Below the pieces are notes generated by a model. That model worked only from the letters and a program-made list of their open reading frames with translations. It ran no database searches and was not told the DNA's origin. DNA of 64,000 nt from Herbaspirillum chlorophenolicum. GTDB lineage: Bacteria; Pseudomonadota; Gammaproteobacteria; Burkholderiales; Burkholderiaceae_D. A program made the translations under genes and the position numbers. Positions 25,123 to 33,771 of the stretch are shown here, piece after piece. The stretch spans positions 1-64,000 of the forward strand of contig NZ_LFLT01000027.1 in assembly GCF_001189955.1 (NCBI RefSeq), in the 5' to 3' direction. Position 1 is the stretch's first letter. Every line of letters starts with the position of its first letter.

Positions 25123-26150
25123 GCTGCCATCCTCCGCTCGCGCGCCAGGGTCATCGCGGTGTCCTCGATCATGTCTTCCTGACCCGCCACCATGCCGCGC
25201 CGCCCCAGCTCCACCAGGATGTCGCGCGCCGACACGCCGTACTTCGCCGAGGCGCGCTTGGCGAACAGCAGGAAGGTCGAGTACACGCCGGCATAGCCCA
25301 GGGTCAGCGCGTCGCGGTCGATGCGCACCATGTGGTCCATCATCGGCAGCACGATGTCTTCGGCCACGTCCATGATCTGGTACAGGTCAACGCCGGTCTC
25401 GATCTCCATGCGGTTGCAGACTGCCACGAACACTTCGAGCCGGGTATTGCCGGCGCCCGCGCCCAGGCCGTTGGTCGAGCCGTCGATGCGCACCGCGCCC
25501 GCTTCCACGGCGGCCAGCGAATTGGCCACGCCCATCGCCAGGTTGTCATGGCCGTGGAAGCCGATCTGGGTCTCGGGCCTGAGCACGGCGCGCAGCGCGG
25601 CCACGCGCTCGGTCACGCCGTCCGGCAGCAGGTAGCCGGCCGAATCGGTCACGTACACGCATTCGGCGCCGAACGACTCCATCAGCTTGGCCTGCCCGGC
25701 CAGCTTCTCGGGGGTATTCATGTGCGCCATCATCAGGAACCCGACGGTGTCGAGGCCCAGCTTGCGCGCCACTGCGATGTGCTGCTCCGCCACGTCGGCT
25801 TCGGTGCAGTGGGTCGCCACCCGCACCGTGTGCAGGCCGCAGTCGTGCGCCGCGCGCAGGTGGTCGACGGTGCCGATGCCGGGCACCAGCAGCGCCGACA
25901 CTTTGGTGCGCTTGAGGTGCGGCAGCACCGCGTTGAGGTACTCGACATCGCTATGCAGCGGAAAGCCGTAGTTCACCGAGCCGCCGCCGAGGCCGTCGCC
26001 ATGGGTGATCTCGAGCAGCGGCATGCCGGCTTCGTCGAGACCCTTGGCCACCGCGATCATCTGCTCGATCGTGATCTGGTGGCGCTTCGGGTGCATGCCG
26101 TCGCGCAGCGTATTGTCATGCAAAATAATCTTCCGGCCTTTAAGGTTCAT
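25119..26150 (-). CDS. dmpG: 4-hydroxy-2-oxovalerate aldolase
   Basis: 343 residues of the DmpG/HMGL-like TIM barrel. The N-terminal [14 protein letters not shown] carries the metal and catalytic Arg-Asp, and [11 protein letters not shown] carries the metal-binding His pair. It splits 4-hydroxy-2-oxovalerate to pyruvate and acetaldehyde, and channels the aldehyde to DmpF encoded directly upstream (16 bp gap). Start 26150 has GGAGAGAAGAG upstream. The length is normal. Confidence 0.94.
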   Translation of the reverse strand: MNLKGRKIILHDNTLRDGMHPKRHQITIEQMIAVAKGLDEAGMPLLEITHGDGLGGGSVNYGFPLHSDVEYLNAVLPHLKRTKVSALLVPGIGTVDHLRAAHDCGLHTVRVATHCTEADVAEQHIAVARKLGLDTVGFLMMAHMNTPEKLAGQAKLMESFGAECVYVTDSAGYLLPDGVTERVAALRAVLRPETQIGFHGHDNLAMGVANSLAAVEAGAVRIDGSTNGLGAGAGNTRLEVFVAVCNRMEIETGVDLYQIMDVAEDIVLPMMDHMVRIDRDALTLGYAGVYSTFLLFAKRASAKYGVSARDILVELGRRGMVAGQEDMIEDTAMTLARERRMAA

Positions 26151-26166
26151 CTCTTCTCTCCTTGGG

Positions 26167-27078
26167 TCAGGCGGCCACGCGTTCGAGCGTGAGGCTGCCG
26201 TTCAGCAGTTCTTCGGCAAACATCTCGGCGGTGCGGGCGGCGGCCGCCGTCATGATGTCGAGGTTGCCGGCGTATTTCGGCAGGTAGTCGCCCAGCCCTT
26301 CCACTTCAAGGAACACCGATACGCGGTTGCCGTCGAAGACCGGGCCGTTGACCAGTTTGTAGCCGGGCACGTATTTCTGCACGTCGGCGATCATGGCGTG
26401 GATCGAGGCGGTGATGCGCTCCTCGTCGGGCGCCGACTCGGTCATGCAGTGCACGGTGTCGCGCATGATGATCGGCGGCTCGGCCGGGTTCAACACGATG
26501 ATCGCCTTGCTCTCCTTTGCGCCGCCCACGTCGCGAATCGCGCCGGCCGTGGTGCGGGTGAATTCGTCGATATTCTTGCGGGTGCCGGGACCGGCGGAGC
26601 GCGACGCGACGGTGGCGATGATTTCGCCGTACGCCACCGGCTGCACGCGCGACACCGCAGCCACCATCGGGATCGTCGCCTGGCCACCGCAAGTGACCAT
26701 GTTCACGTTCATTTCGCTCTTGCCGACCAACGTCTTCAGGTTCACCGGCGGGATGCAGAACGGGCCGATCGCGGCCGGCGTGAGGTCGATCATCAGCACG
26801 CCCAGCGCGTTGAGCTTGCGCGAATTTTCGGCGTGAACATAGGCGCTGGTGGCGTCGAACGCGATCTGCACGCCGTCTTCGATGACGTGCGGCAGCAGGC
26901 CGTCAACGCCGTCGGCGGTGGTCTTGATGCCCATCTCGCGGGCGCGCTTTAGGCCGTCCGAATCCGGGTCGATGCCCACCATCCAGACCGGTTCCAGCAC
27001 GGCGCTGCGCTGCAGCTTGGCCAGCAGGTCGGTGCCGATATTGCCCGGCCCGATCACTGCGCATTTGATTTTTTTCAT
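26167..27078 (-). CDS. dmpF: acylating acetaldehyde dehydrogenase
   Basis: 303 residues. The NAD-binding Rossmann motif [10 protein letters not shown] is at the N-terminus, the catalytic Cys is in [12 protein letters not shown] (around residue 130), and the C-terminal dimer/channel region is [17 protein letters not shown]. It oxidises acetaldehyde to acetyl-CoA in complex with the aldolase. Start [11 protein letters not shown] at 27078 is chosen over the longer frame from 27291, which lies inside the hydratase gene. Confidence 0.93.
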   Translation of the reverse strand: MKKIKCAVIGPGNIGTDLLAKLQRSAVLEPVWMVGIDPDSDGLKRAREMGIKTTADGVDGLLPHVIEDGVQIAFDATSAYVHAENSRKLNALGVLMIDLTPAAIGPFCIPPVNLKTLVGKSEMNVNMVTCGGQATIPMVAAVSRVQPVAYGEIIATVASRSAGPGTRKNIDEFTRTTAGAIRDVGGAKESKAIIVLNPAEPPIIMRDTVHCMTESAPDEERITASIHAMIADVQKYVPGYKLVNGPVFDGNRVSVFLEVEGLGDYLPKYAGNLDIMTAAAARTAEMFAEELLNGSLTLERVAA

Positions 27079-27124
27079 GGAAGATGCTCCGATAAAGTCG
27101 TTAGGTAAAACCAGGTCCTGGACG

Positions 27125-27907
27125 TCAATGGAAGCGCACCGAGCAGCCGCCAAGGCCGCCGATGCTGACGCGGAAGCTGTCGCCGGCCTTGGCGGGGAAC
27201 ATCGCCGCCAGTGCGCCGGACAGGATGACTTCGCCGGCCTTGAGCGGAATGCCAAGCGCGCCCATGGTGTTGGCCAGCCACGCCACCGCATTTACCGGCG
27301 AGCCGAGGGCCGCGGCGCCGGCCCCGGTGGCGATGATTTCGCCGTTGCGCTCAAGGACCATGCCGCACAGCGAGAGGTCGATCTTGCGCGGATCGACCGC
27401 CTGGTCGCCCAGCACGAACACCCCGCACGAAGCGTTGTCGGCCACGGTGTCGCCGATCTTGATCTTCCAGTCGCGGATGCGCGAGTCGACGATCTCGAAG
27501 CACGGCATCACGCATTCGGTGGCGGCCAGCACCTCGGCGTTGGTCACGCCGGGGCCCATCAGGTCCTTCTTGAGGATGAAGGCGATCTCGCCCTCGGCCT
27601 TGGGCTGGATCAGGGTGTCGATCGGCACCGACGCGCCTTCGTTGTAGATCATCCCGTCGAGCATGTAGCCGAAGTCGGGCTGGTACACGCCGAGCATGTT
27701 CATCACGGCGCGCGAGGTGACGCCGATCTTCTTGCCGATGATGCGTTCGCCGGCTTCGACCCGGCGTTCGATCATGCGCTGCTGGATGCGGTAGGCATGT
27801 TCCACCGTCAGCTCGGGGTGGCGCGCGGTCAGCGGATCGATCACCGAACGCGTAATCAGAGCCTGGTACAGTTCGTCGCCGAGCTGGGTAATGAGTGTCT
27901 TGTCCAT
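27125..27907 (-). CDS. dmpE: 2-hydroxypenta-2,4-dienoate (2-oxopent-4-enoate) hydratase
   Basis: 260 residues of the DmpE/MhpD hydratase family: [20 protein letters not shown], the metal-site glutamates in [10 protein letters not shown] and the [13 protein letters not shown] block. It adds water to 2-hydroxypenta-2,4-dienoate to give 4-hydroxy-2-oxovalerate. ATG 27907 is two bases after the dehydrogenase stop; the frame extends to 27925, but the first ATG there lies in the previous gene. It is paralogous to the cluster B hydratase. Confidence 0.92.
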   Translation of the reverse strand: MDKTLITQLGDELYQALITRSVIDPLTARHPELTVEHAYRIQQRMIERRVEAGERIIGKKIGVTSRAVMNMLGVYQPDFGYMLDGMIYNEGASVPIDTLIQPKAEGEIAFILKKDLMGPGVTNAEVLAATECVMPCFEIVDSRIRDWKIKIGDTVADNASCGVFVLGDQAVDPRKIDLSLCGMVLERNGEIIATGAGAAALGSPVNAVAWLANTMGALGIPLKAGEVILSGALAAMFPAKAGDSFRVSIGGLGGCSVRFH

Positions 27908-27909
27908 GG

Positions 27910-29364
27910 TCACAGTTTGATGCACACGTTTTTAAGTTCGGTATAAAACTCGAGCGAATGGACGCCGCCTTCGCGCCCGATGCCCGACTGCTTGGAGCCG
28001 CCAAACGGCGTGCGCAAATCGCGCAGGAACCAGGAGTTGACCCAGACGATGCCCGCTTCCAGTACGCCGCCGAGGCGATGCGCGCGCTGCAGGTTGGTGG
28101 TCCACACCGCGGCGGCCAGGCCGTAGGGGTTGTCGTTGGCGCGGCGGATGACTTCTTCTTCGCTGTCGAATGGGGAGATGTGGCAGCACGGGCCGAAGAT
28201 CTCGTCGCGCATCACCGCCGCGCTGTCGGGCAGGCCGGTCCAGATGGTCGGCTCGACCCACGAGCCGGCTTCCAGTGCGGCCGGCATGTCCGGAACCCCG
28301 CCGCCGGTGACGACGGTGGCGCCCTCTTCCACCGCCTTGCGGTAGTACGACAGCACCTTGTCGCGGTGCTCCTGCGAGATCAGGGGGCCCATTTTGCTGG
28401 CCGGGTCGGCGGGCAGGCCGGGCTTCATGCTCTCGGCGCCGCGCTTCAGGCGGCTGACGAATTCGTCGAAGATCGGGCGCTCGACGTACACGCGCTCGGT
28501 GCCCAGGCATACCTGGCCGCAGTTGGCAAAGGCGGAGCGCAAGGTGCCTTCGATGGCAGCGTCCATGTCGCAATCGGCAAAGACGATGGCGGCGTTCTTG
28601 CCGCCCATTTCGAGCGACACAGGACGGGCGCCGTCCGCTGCGGCCTTCATGATGGCCGCGCCGGTGCGCGTCTCGCCGGTGAAGGTGATGGCGCTGACGC
28701 CGGGGTGGGTGGTCAGGAACTCGCCGGCGGCGTCCGGGCCGAAGCCGTTGACCACGTTGAACACGCCCTTCGGCATGCCCACCTTGTTCATCACTTCGCC
28801 CAGCAGGGCGGCGGTCTGCGGTGTTTCCTCGGAAGGTTTGACGACGACCGTGTTGCCGCACGCGAGCGCCGGGCCGAGTTTCCAGGTCATCAGCAGGAAC
28901 GGCAGGTTCCACGGGCAGATGACCGCCACTACGCCGACCGGGCGGCGCAGCGAATAGTTCAGCGCGCCGCGTCCGTCGGGGGTGGCCATTTCGAAGAATT
29001 CGGACGGCACGTTCTTGACCACGTCAGCGAAGATCTTGAAGTTGGCGGCGCCGCGCGGCACGTCGACGTGGCGGATGAAGTGGGACGGCTGGCCGATGTC
29101 GCTCATTTCGGCTTCGGCGAAATCGTCGAAGCGGCGGGTGATTTCGTCGGCCACCGCGTACAGCATGTCGACGCGGTCGGCGACCGCCAGCTTGCCCCAG
29201 GGGCCGTCAAGCGCGCTGCGGGCGGCGCGTACCGCGGCATCGACCTCGGGCTTGCCGGCGGCCGCGACGCGGGCGATCACCTTGCCGTCGTACGGGGTCG
29301 TCTTGTCGAACCAGTCGGTGGTTGCGACAAATTCGCCGTTGATGAAGTTAAGTATTTCTTTCAT
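27910..29364 (-). CDS. dmpC: 2-hydroxymuconic semialdehyde dehydrogenase
   Basis: 484 residues of the aldehyde dehydrogenase family. The cofactor motif is FTGETRTG, the active-site Glu is in LEMGGKN and the catalytic Cys is at about residue 286 (NCGQVCLGTERV). The highly conserved ISPFDSEEEVI and C-terminal LEFYTELKNVCIKL identify the 2-hydroxymuconic semialdehyde subgroup. It oxidises the catechol ring-fission product to 2-hydroxymuconate. ATG 29364 gives the family N-terminus MKEILNFINGEF; the frame opens upstream at 29430 without a good site. Confidence 0.93.
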   Translation of the reverse strand: MKEILNFINGEFVATTDWFDKTTPYDGKVIARVAAAGKPEVDAAVRAARSALDGPWGKLAVADRVDMLYAVADEITRRFDDFAEAEMSDIGQPSHFIRHVDVPRGAANFKIFADVVKNVPSEFFEMATPDGRGALNYSLRRPVGVVAVICPWNLPFLLMTWKLGPALACGNTVVVKPSEETPQTAALLGEVMNKVGMPKGVFNVVNGFGPDAAGEFLTTHPGVSAITFTGETRTGAAIMKAAADGARPVSLEMGGKNAAIVFADCDMDAAIEGTLRSAFANCGQVCLGTERVYVERPIFDEFVSRLKRGAESMKPGLPADPASKMGPLISQEHRDKVLSYYRKAVEEGATVVTGGGVPDMPAALEAGSWVEPTIWTGLPDSAAVMRDEIFGPCCHISPFDSEEEVIRRANDNPYGLAAAVWTTNLQRAHRLGGVLEAGIVWVNSWFLRDLRTPFGGSKQSGIGREGGVHSLEFYTELKNVCIKL

Positions 29365-29387
29365 TGGTAAGGTCCTTGGATTCGCGG

Positions 29388-29819
29388 TTACGACTCGAGC
29401 GACGCGGCGGCCAGGCCGGCGCGCGCACATGCTTCATCTTGTTCCTCGGAGGCGCCCGAGACGCCGATCGCGCCGATCACGGCAGCGCCGGCCCGGATCG
29501 GCAGCCCGCCGCCAAACATCACGAACCGTGGGCGCAGGGGAAGGCCCTGGCGCAGCGCGGCCGACTCCTGCTCCAGCACCTTGCCCCACTGGCTGGTCGG
29601 CAAACCGAAGCTCAGCGCGGTGTAGGCCTTGTCCTCGCTGATACCGATCGAGTGCAGCGGCGCACCGCCCATGCGCAGGAAAGCGAGTGGATTGCCGCCG
29701 GCATCGACCAGGGCAACATTGATCCTGACGCCCAGTTCGACGGCGTGGCGGACCGCGCCCACGGCGGCGCGCTGCGCCGCTTCCCACCCAAATTCCTGCT
29801 GGTCTGATCCTGGTGTCAT
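29388..29819 (-). CDS. GlcG/HbpS-family protein, first gene of the cluster A lower operon
   Basis: 143 residues of the GlcG/HbpS (DUF336) family, whose members bind haem or cobalamin-like cofactors. Typical blocks are VRINVALVDAGGNPLAFLRM, KAYTALSFGLPTSQW and IGAIGVSGASEEQDEACARAGL. It starts the operon that continues with dmpC 24 bp later. A paralogue accompanies the ferredoxin in cluster B. No function in meta-cleavage is established; protection or repair of the iron dioxygenase is my guess. Confidence 0.75.
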   Translation of the reverse strand: MTPGSDQQEFGWEAAQRAAVGAVRHAVELGVRINVALVDAGGNPLAFLRMGGAPLHSIGISEDKAYTALSFGLPTSQWGKVLEQESAALRQGLPLRPRFVMFGGGLPIRAGAAVIGAIGVSGASEEQDEACARAGLAAASLES

Positions 29820-29868
29820 GTGCTGCCTCCTTGACTACGATCCTATGGAGCGCGTTTCATTCTGTAAA

Positions 29869-29904
29869 ATACTAAATAGGTCTTGATTGATACCGAATAG
29901 GTAT
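29869..29904 (+). promoter_or_regulatory. LysR-type operator, ATAC-N7-GTAT with an adjacent half-matching site
   Basis: ATACCGAATAGGTAT at 29890-29904 is a perfect ATAC-N7-GTAT dyad, the binding pattern of CatM/BenM/CatR-like regulators. Twenty-one bases upstream, ATACTAAATAGGTCT (29869-29883) matches except for one base. The pair lies in the gap between the GlcG-like gene and the divergent LysR gene, two helical turns apart, as expected for a tetramer with recognition and activation sites. Confidence 0.7.
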
Positions 29905-29971
29905 GGCTTTACGTTGCGCAATCGATGCGCCTGGGGTATAACTTTGCAGTCTCCTTCCTCGGTCAATTCCA

Positions 29972-30877
29972 ATGGACCTGCGTCAGATCCGTTACTTCCT
30001 GGTGCTCGCCAGCGAGCTCAATTTCACGCGCGCCGCTGGCCGGCTGCACATTTCACAGCCGCCGCTGACGCGCCAGATCCAGCAGCTCGAGGCGAGCATG
30101 GGCGTGGTGCTGTTCGAGCGAACCACGCGCGGCGTGGCCCTGACCCCGGCCGGCGCGGTGTTCCTGGAGGAGGCGCGCAAGATCGTCGACCTTACCGACC
30201 AGGCCACCAACAAGACGCGGCTGGCGCACCAGGGGCAGCTGGGACGGCTCGACATCGGCGTGTTCGGCTCGGCGATCCTGAACGTGATTCCGACCCTCTT
30301 GATCGAACTGCGCAAGACCCATCCCGACATCGTCATCTCGCTGCAGAACACGACCAAGATCCAGCAGGTCGAGGCGGTGCGCGAGAAACGGCTCGACATC
30401 GGCTTTAACCGCGTGTTCCCCGAGGTGGAGGAGCTGGTGGTGGAGACGGTGATGATGGAAAGCCTGTACGTGGCGATGCACAAGGACCACGAGCTGGTGC
30501 GGCGGCGTACGCTGGCGGTCAGGGACCTGAACAACCAGCCGCTGATCCTGTTCCCCAACAACGTGCGCCCGACCTTTGCCGACAACGTGGTGTCGCTGCT
30601 GCGCGACGAGGGCTTGACGCCCAACGTGGTGCATGAGGTGGAAGACGTGATGACCTGCATTGCGCTGGTGTCGGCCGGGCTGGGGATGGCGGTGGTGCCG
30701 GAATCGGCGGTGAACCTGCAGCTGCCCGGCGTGCGCTACCACCCGCTGCGCTCGGCGGAGGCGAAGGTCGACCTGAGCTGCGTGTACCGCGCGGACAATG
30801 CCTCGCCGGCGCTGATGGGGTTTCTCGACATCGTACGCAAGGTACGCAGCCGCAAGATCAAGCTGGTGACCGAGTAG
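29972..30877 (+). CDS. LysR-family regulator, CatM/BenM type
   Basis: 301 residues: a winged helix-turn-helix at 1-60 (MDLRQIRYFLVLASELNFTR, then AAGRLHISQPPLTRQIQQLE) and a LysR effector domain after about residue 90. It resembles CatM/BenM-like activators that bind muconate-type inducers. It is divergent from the lower-pathway operon, and the shared 150-bp gap holds a perfect ATAC-N7-GTAT site. It probably activates that operon in response to a pathway intermediate such as 2-hydroxymuconate. The start lies 152 bp from the divergent gene. Confidence 0.88.
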   Translation: MDLRQIRYFLVLASELNFTRAAGRLHISQPPLTRQIQQLEASMGVVLFERTTRGVALTPAGAVFLEEARKIVDLTDQATNKTRLAHQGQLGRLDIGVFGSAILNVIPTLLIELRKTHPDIVISLQNTTKIQQVEAVREKRLDIGFNRVFPEVEELVVETVMMESLYVAMHKDHELVRRRTLAVRDLNNQPLILFPNNVRPTFADNVVSLLRDEGLTPNVVHEVEDVMTCIALVSAGLGMAVVPESAVNLQLPGVRYHPLRSAEAKVDLSCVYRADNASPALMGFLDIVRKVRSRKIKLVTE

Positions 30878-30886
30878 ACCCGTGCA

Positions 30887-30912
30887 ACGCGTGGGTGCTC
30901 GTGCCCACGCGT
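30887..30912. terminator. hairpin between the convergent LysR and dmpB genes
   Basis: ACGCGTGGG (30887-30895) and CCCACGCGT (30904-30912) form a perfect 9-bp stem with an 8-base loop in the 48-bp gap between two gene ends. No T-run follows on either strand, so termination may need Rho or be only partial. Confidence 0.5.
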
Positions 30913-30925
30913 GCCTCCGTCCTGG

Positions 30926-31870
30926 TCAGGTGTAAACAGTCGTGAAGCTCTCCTCCAATACCCCGGTGTGATAGAAGATACTGCGCCCGGCCTGGTCCTC
31001 GGTCCAGGTCACGACCGGCTTGTCGCGCTGCGCCTGGTAGCCGAGCCCCGCAAAGGTCTCATTGCGGTTGCCCGACGGGTCGAAGAAGTAGATCGTCTCG
31101 CCGCGCGTGAGGCCGTGGCGCGTCGGCGCCACGTCGATCCGCACCCGGTTCTTGGCCATGATGTCGCCCGCCTTCAGGATGTCGTGCCACGAATCGAGGA
31201 AGAACGACAGGTGGTGCAAGCCGGCGCGCTCGCCGCCGACGAAGGCAATGTCGTGCGGCTTGCTCGAATGCGACAGGAACGACGCCAGCTGGAACGCGCC
31301 GTCCGGTCCCACCGTGATCTGCTCGGTCTGGAAGAAGTTGAGCGCCTCGATGAAGAACCGGGTGTTTTCCGCGACCTTGTTGATGCCGTTGGCGGGGTCG
31401 AATTCGCACATCAGCAGGCAGTGGTCGAGCCAGTGCGCGCCGGCACCGCGCACGTCGTCCGGCCAAGGGTCGGGGTTGGTCGAGCCGACGTCGGTGCCGA
31501 CGCATTCCTTCTGCGCAAACAGGCGCATCTCGTGCCCGCTGGGCATGGCAAACCGGAGCATGCGCCCGCAGTCGGGCAGGCTGCCTGCCGCCAGGTGCTC
31601 GACCGCGATCCCGTGCGCGCCGATCCGCTCGGCCAGCGCATCGAGGTCGCTGTCGCGCTCGACCTTGTACGCCACATGGTTGAATCCCGCCTGGTCCGAT
31701 GGCGTCAGGATCACCGAATACTTGTCCCACTCGTCCCAGCATTTGAGGTACACATTGCCCTCGGCGTCGGTGTGGGTGGTCTTCATGCCGACCACGTTTT
31801 CGTAATGCTTCACCGATGCCGCCATGTCCATCACCTTGATGCTGATGTGGCCTATCCGCATGACACCCAT
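30926..31870 (-). CDS. dmpB: catechol 2,3-dioxygenase
   Basis: 314 residues of the extradiol (vicinal oxygen chelate) family. Iron ligands are His in WLDHCLLM, His in [13 protein letters not shown] and Glu in [13 protein letters not shown]. The enzyme inserts dioxygen next to the two hydroxyls of catechol, giving yellow 2-hydroxymuconic semialdehyde. It is the last gene of the phenol hydroxylase operon, 28 bp after dmpQ, whose ferredoxin re-reduces its iron. Length and ligands are normal. A paralogue with the same ligands is at 55979. Confidence 0.95.
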   Translation of the reverse strand: MGVMRIGHISIKVMDMAASVKHYENVVGMKTTHTDAEGNVYLKCWDEWDKYSVILTPSDQAGFNHVAYKVERDSDLDALAERIGAHGIAVEHLAAGSLPDCGRMLRFAMPSGHEMRLFAQKECVGTDVGSTNPDPWPDDVRGAGAHWLDHCLLMCEFDPANGINKVAENTRFFIEALNFFQTEQITVGPDGAFQLASFLSHSSKPHDIAFVGGERAGLHHLSFFLDSWHDILKAGDIMAKNRVRIDVAPTRHGLTRGETIYFFDPSGNRNETFAGLGYQAQRDKPVVTWTEDQAGRSIFYHTGVLEESFTTVYT

Positions 31871-31898
31871 TTCTGTCTCCTTTTTTGTAATTCGGTTG

Positions 31899-32276
31899 CT
31901 ATCGGTTTTGCTCGTTTGGCGCCGCTGACGAACGCAGGAAGGCTTTCTTCATCTTACCCACCACTTCCAGCTCCACTTCGCAGTCGGGCACCACGCGGCA
32001 TGCCAGCACCACGCCCGCTGCTTCTTCCTGCTCGGTTACGTGGGCGCGGCTCATGGCGCCCGACTTGTGGACCTCGCCGGCGCGGATCGCCACCTTGCAC
32101 ACGCCGCAGCCGCCGTTCAGGCAGCCCGCCGGAATGCATTTGCGGCCGATGCGCGCCATGCCCTGCAAGATCGTTTCGCTGCTGCCGCACTGGTAGGTTT
32201 CGCCGGTTTCGCGGACCCGCACCGTGTGCTTGCAAGCCGCCGCGTCGAGCCCTTCGGTTGTCGTCAGGGTTCCCAT
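31899..32276 (-). CDS. dmpQ: chloroplast-type [2Fe-2S] ferredoxin that reactivates catechol 2,3-dioxygenase
   Basis: 125 residues with the plant-type ferredoxin cysteines in [16 protein letters not shown] plus the distal Cys in VVLACRVVP. It is longer than a plain ferredoxin, like XylT/DmpQ, which reduce the inactive Fe(III) form of the dioxygenase. It starts one base after the dmpP stop and precedes dmpB, the standard order. Confidence 0.92.
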   Translation of the reverse strand: MGTLTTTEGLDAAACKHTVRVRETGETYQCGSSETILQGMARIGRKCIPAGCLNGGCGVCKVAIRAGEVHKSGAMSRAHVTEQEEAAGVVLACRVVPDCEVELEVVGKMKKAFLRSSAAPNEQNR

Positions 32277-32277
32277 G

Positions 32278-33342
32278 TCAGATCGCCTTGAACAGTGGGC
32301 TGCGGCGCGCGGTCGACTCGGAGTCGGCGGCGGAGATGAATTTTTCCATGTACATATCCCTTTCGAACAGGCGGCCGCGGATCAGCGTCGTGATGCAGGC
32401 GTCGATCATTACCGGCGGGCCGCACATGTAGGCCTTGTGCTGGCGGAAGTCACCGCCGAAGTGGCGCGTCGCCACGTCGTGCACGAAGCCGGTTTCGCCT
32501 TCCCATGCGTCGCTCTCGGCCGGCGCCGACAGCGCCGGCACATAGGTGAAGTTGGGATGGCGCGCGGCCAGGTCGCGGAACAGCTCGTCGTCATACAGCT
32601 CGGCACGGTGGCGGGCGCCGTAGACCAGCGTGATGGCGCGCGTCTCGCCGCGCTCGAGCAGGTCGAGGATCATCGATTTGGGGCTCGACAGGCCGGTGCC
32701 GCCGGCCAGGAACAGCAGCTTTTCGGGCGCCGAGCGGCGCACGAAAAAGCGGCCGTAGGGACCGTTCAGGCGCAGGCGGTCGCCTTCCCTGAGCTGGTTG
32801 TGGATATAGCCGGTGGCCTGGCCGCCGGGCACGTTGCGGATATTGAGCTCGATCATCCGTTTTTGCGACGGTGCGTTGGCGAGCGAGAACGCGCGCGGCT
32901 GATCCAGCCCCGGCACGTGCAGGTTCACGTACTGGCCGGCCTGGAAATCGATGCCGTCGCCATCGAGCTCGATGTACACGCCCTTGGCGGTCGGGGTCAG
33001 ATCGACGATCTTCGCCACGGTGCCGGTGAAGTCCTGCATCGGATGCATCTCGGCGTCGGGTTCCTCGTCGATCTCCGCTTCGATCACGATATCGCACGAG
33101 GCGGTCGCTACGCATGCCAGGCACTTGCCTTCGTCGCGCTCGAAATCCATCAGCGCAAACGGCGAGGCGTCGCCGATATCGACTTCGCCCTCGACCACCT
33201 GCACTTTGCAGGTGCCGCACAGGCCATGCAGGCATGCGTGGGGGATGTAGACGCCGGCGCGCAGGGCGGCGTAGAGCAGGGTCTGCCCGGCCTCGACCTC
33301 GACGGTCTGGCTCAGGGGTTCAATACACATTCTCGCGTTCAT
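32278..33342 (-). CDS. dmpP: phenol hydroxylase P5, FAD/[2Fe-2S] reductase
   Basis: 354 residues. An N-terminal plant-type ferredoxin domain (CLHGLCGTCKVQV, distal CLACVATASCD) is followed by an FAD domain (RAFSLANAPSQ) and an NAD domain (LFLAGGTGLSSPKSMI, then YMCGPPVMIDACI). It passes electrons from NADH to the P3 di-iron centre. It lies 9 bp after dmpO in the operon. Confidence 0.94.
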   Translation of the reverse strand: MNARMCIEPLSQTVEVEAGQTLLYAALRAGVYIPHACLHGLCGTCKVQVVEGEVDIGDASPFALMDFERDEGKCLACVATASCDIVIEAEIDEEPDAEMHPMQDFTGTVAKIVDLTPTAKGVYIELDGDGIDFQAGQYVNLHVPGLDQPRAFSLANAPSQKRMIELNIRNVPGGQATGYIHNQLREGDRLRLNGPYGRFFVRRSAPEKLLFLAGGTGLSSPKSMILDLLERGETRAITLVYGARHRAELYDDELFRDLAARHPNFTYVPALSAPAESDAWEGETGFVHDVATRHFGGDFRQHKAYMCGPPVMIDACITTLIRGRLFERDMYMEKFISAADSESTARRSPLFKAI

Positions 33343-33351
33343 GCCAGCTCC

Positions 33352-33714
33352 TCAGAAACCCGTGTTGCCGATGCCGTTCAAGCCGGGGGTTGCGAGGCGC
33401 AGCAGCGATTTGTGGGCGACGCCGTTCTCGGCGATGCTCCTGTCCATGTCGGGCGTGAAGCGCGCGCCGTCGAGCGACCATTCGGTCGCGGCCCAGTCGA
33501 TCCTGGCGAAATCCGGATGGGCGCCATACACCGACGGCAGCAGGTCCTTGACCAGCGCCCCGAACGGCATCTGCGGCGGCAGCGGAAAGGCGCCGGCGAA
33601 CGGGAACATCATGTGCTCGTCCCATCCGATGTACACCACCTGGTTGCCGTGGAAATTCTCGACTGCGTCCGCGTTCGGGCCGCTGTAGTTTTCGTATGCT
33701 GCTTTGACTGCCAT
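33352..33714 (-). CDS. dmpO: phenol hydroxylase P4, oxygenase small subunit
   Basis: 120 residues of the phenol hydroxylase gamma/P4 family, starting MAVKAAYENYSGPNADAVE and containing YIGWDEHMMFPFAGAFPLPP. It is a structural subunit of the (P1P3P4)2 oxygenase. An ATG at 33714 has GGAGACAACC upstream. Position between dmpN and dmpP is canonical. Confidence 0.93.
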   Translation of the reverse strand: MAVKAAYENYSGPNADAVENFHGNQVVYIGWDEHMMFPFAGAFPLPPQMPFGALVKDLLPSVYGAHPDFARIDWAATEWSLDGARFTPDMDRSIAENGVAHKSLLRLATPGLNGIGNTGF

Positions 33715-33771
33715 GGTTGTCTCCTGATTGTGTGGTGCTTGCGCCGGACGATCCGCGGCCGGCGCCTGGTG

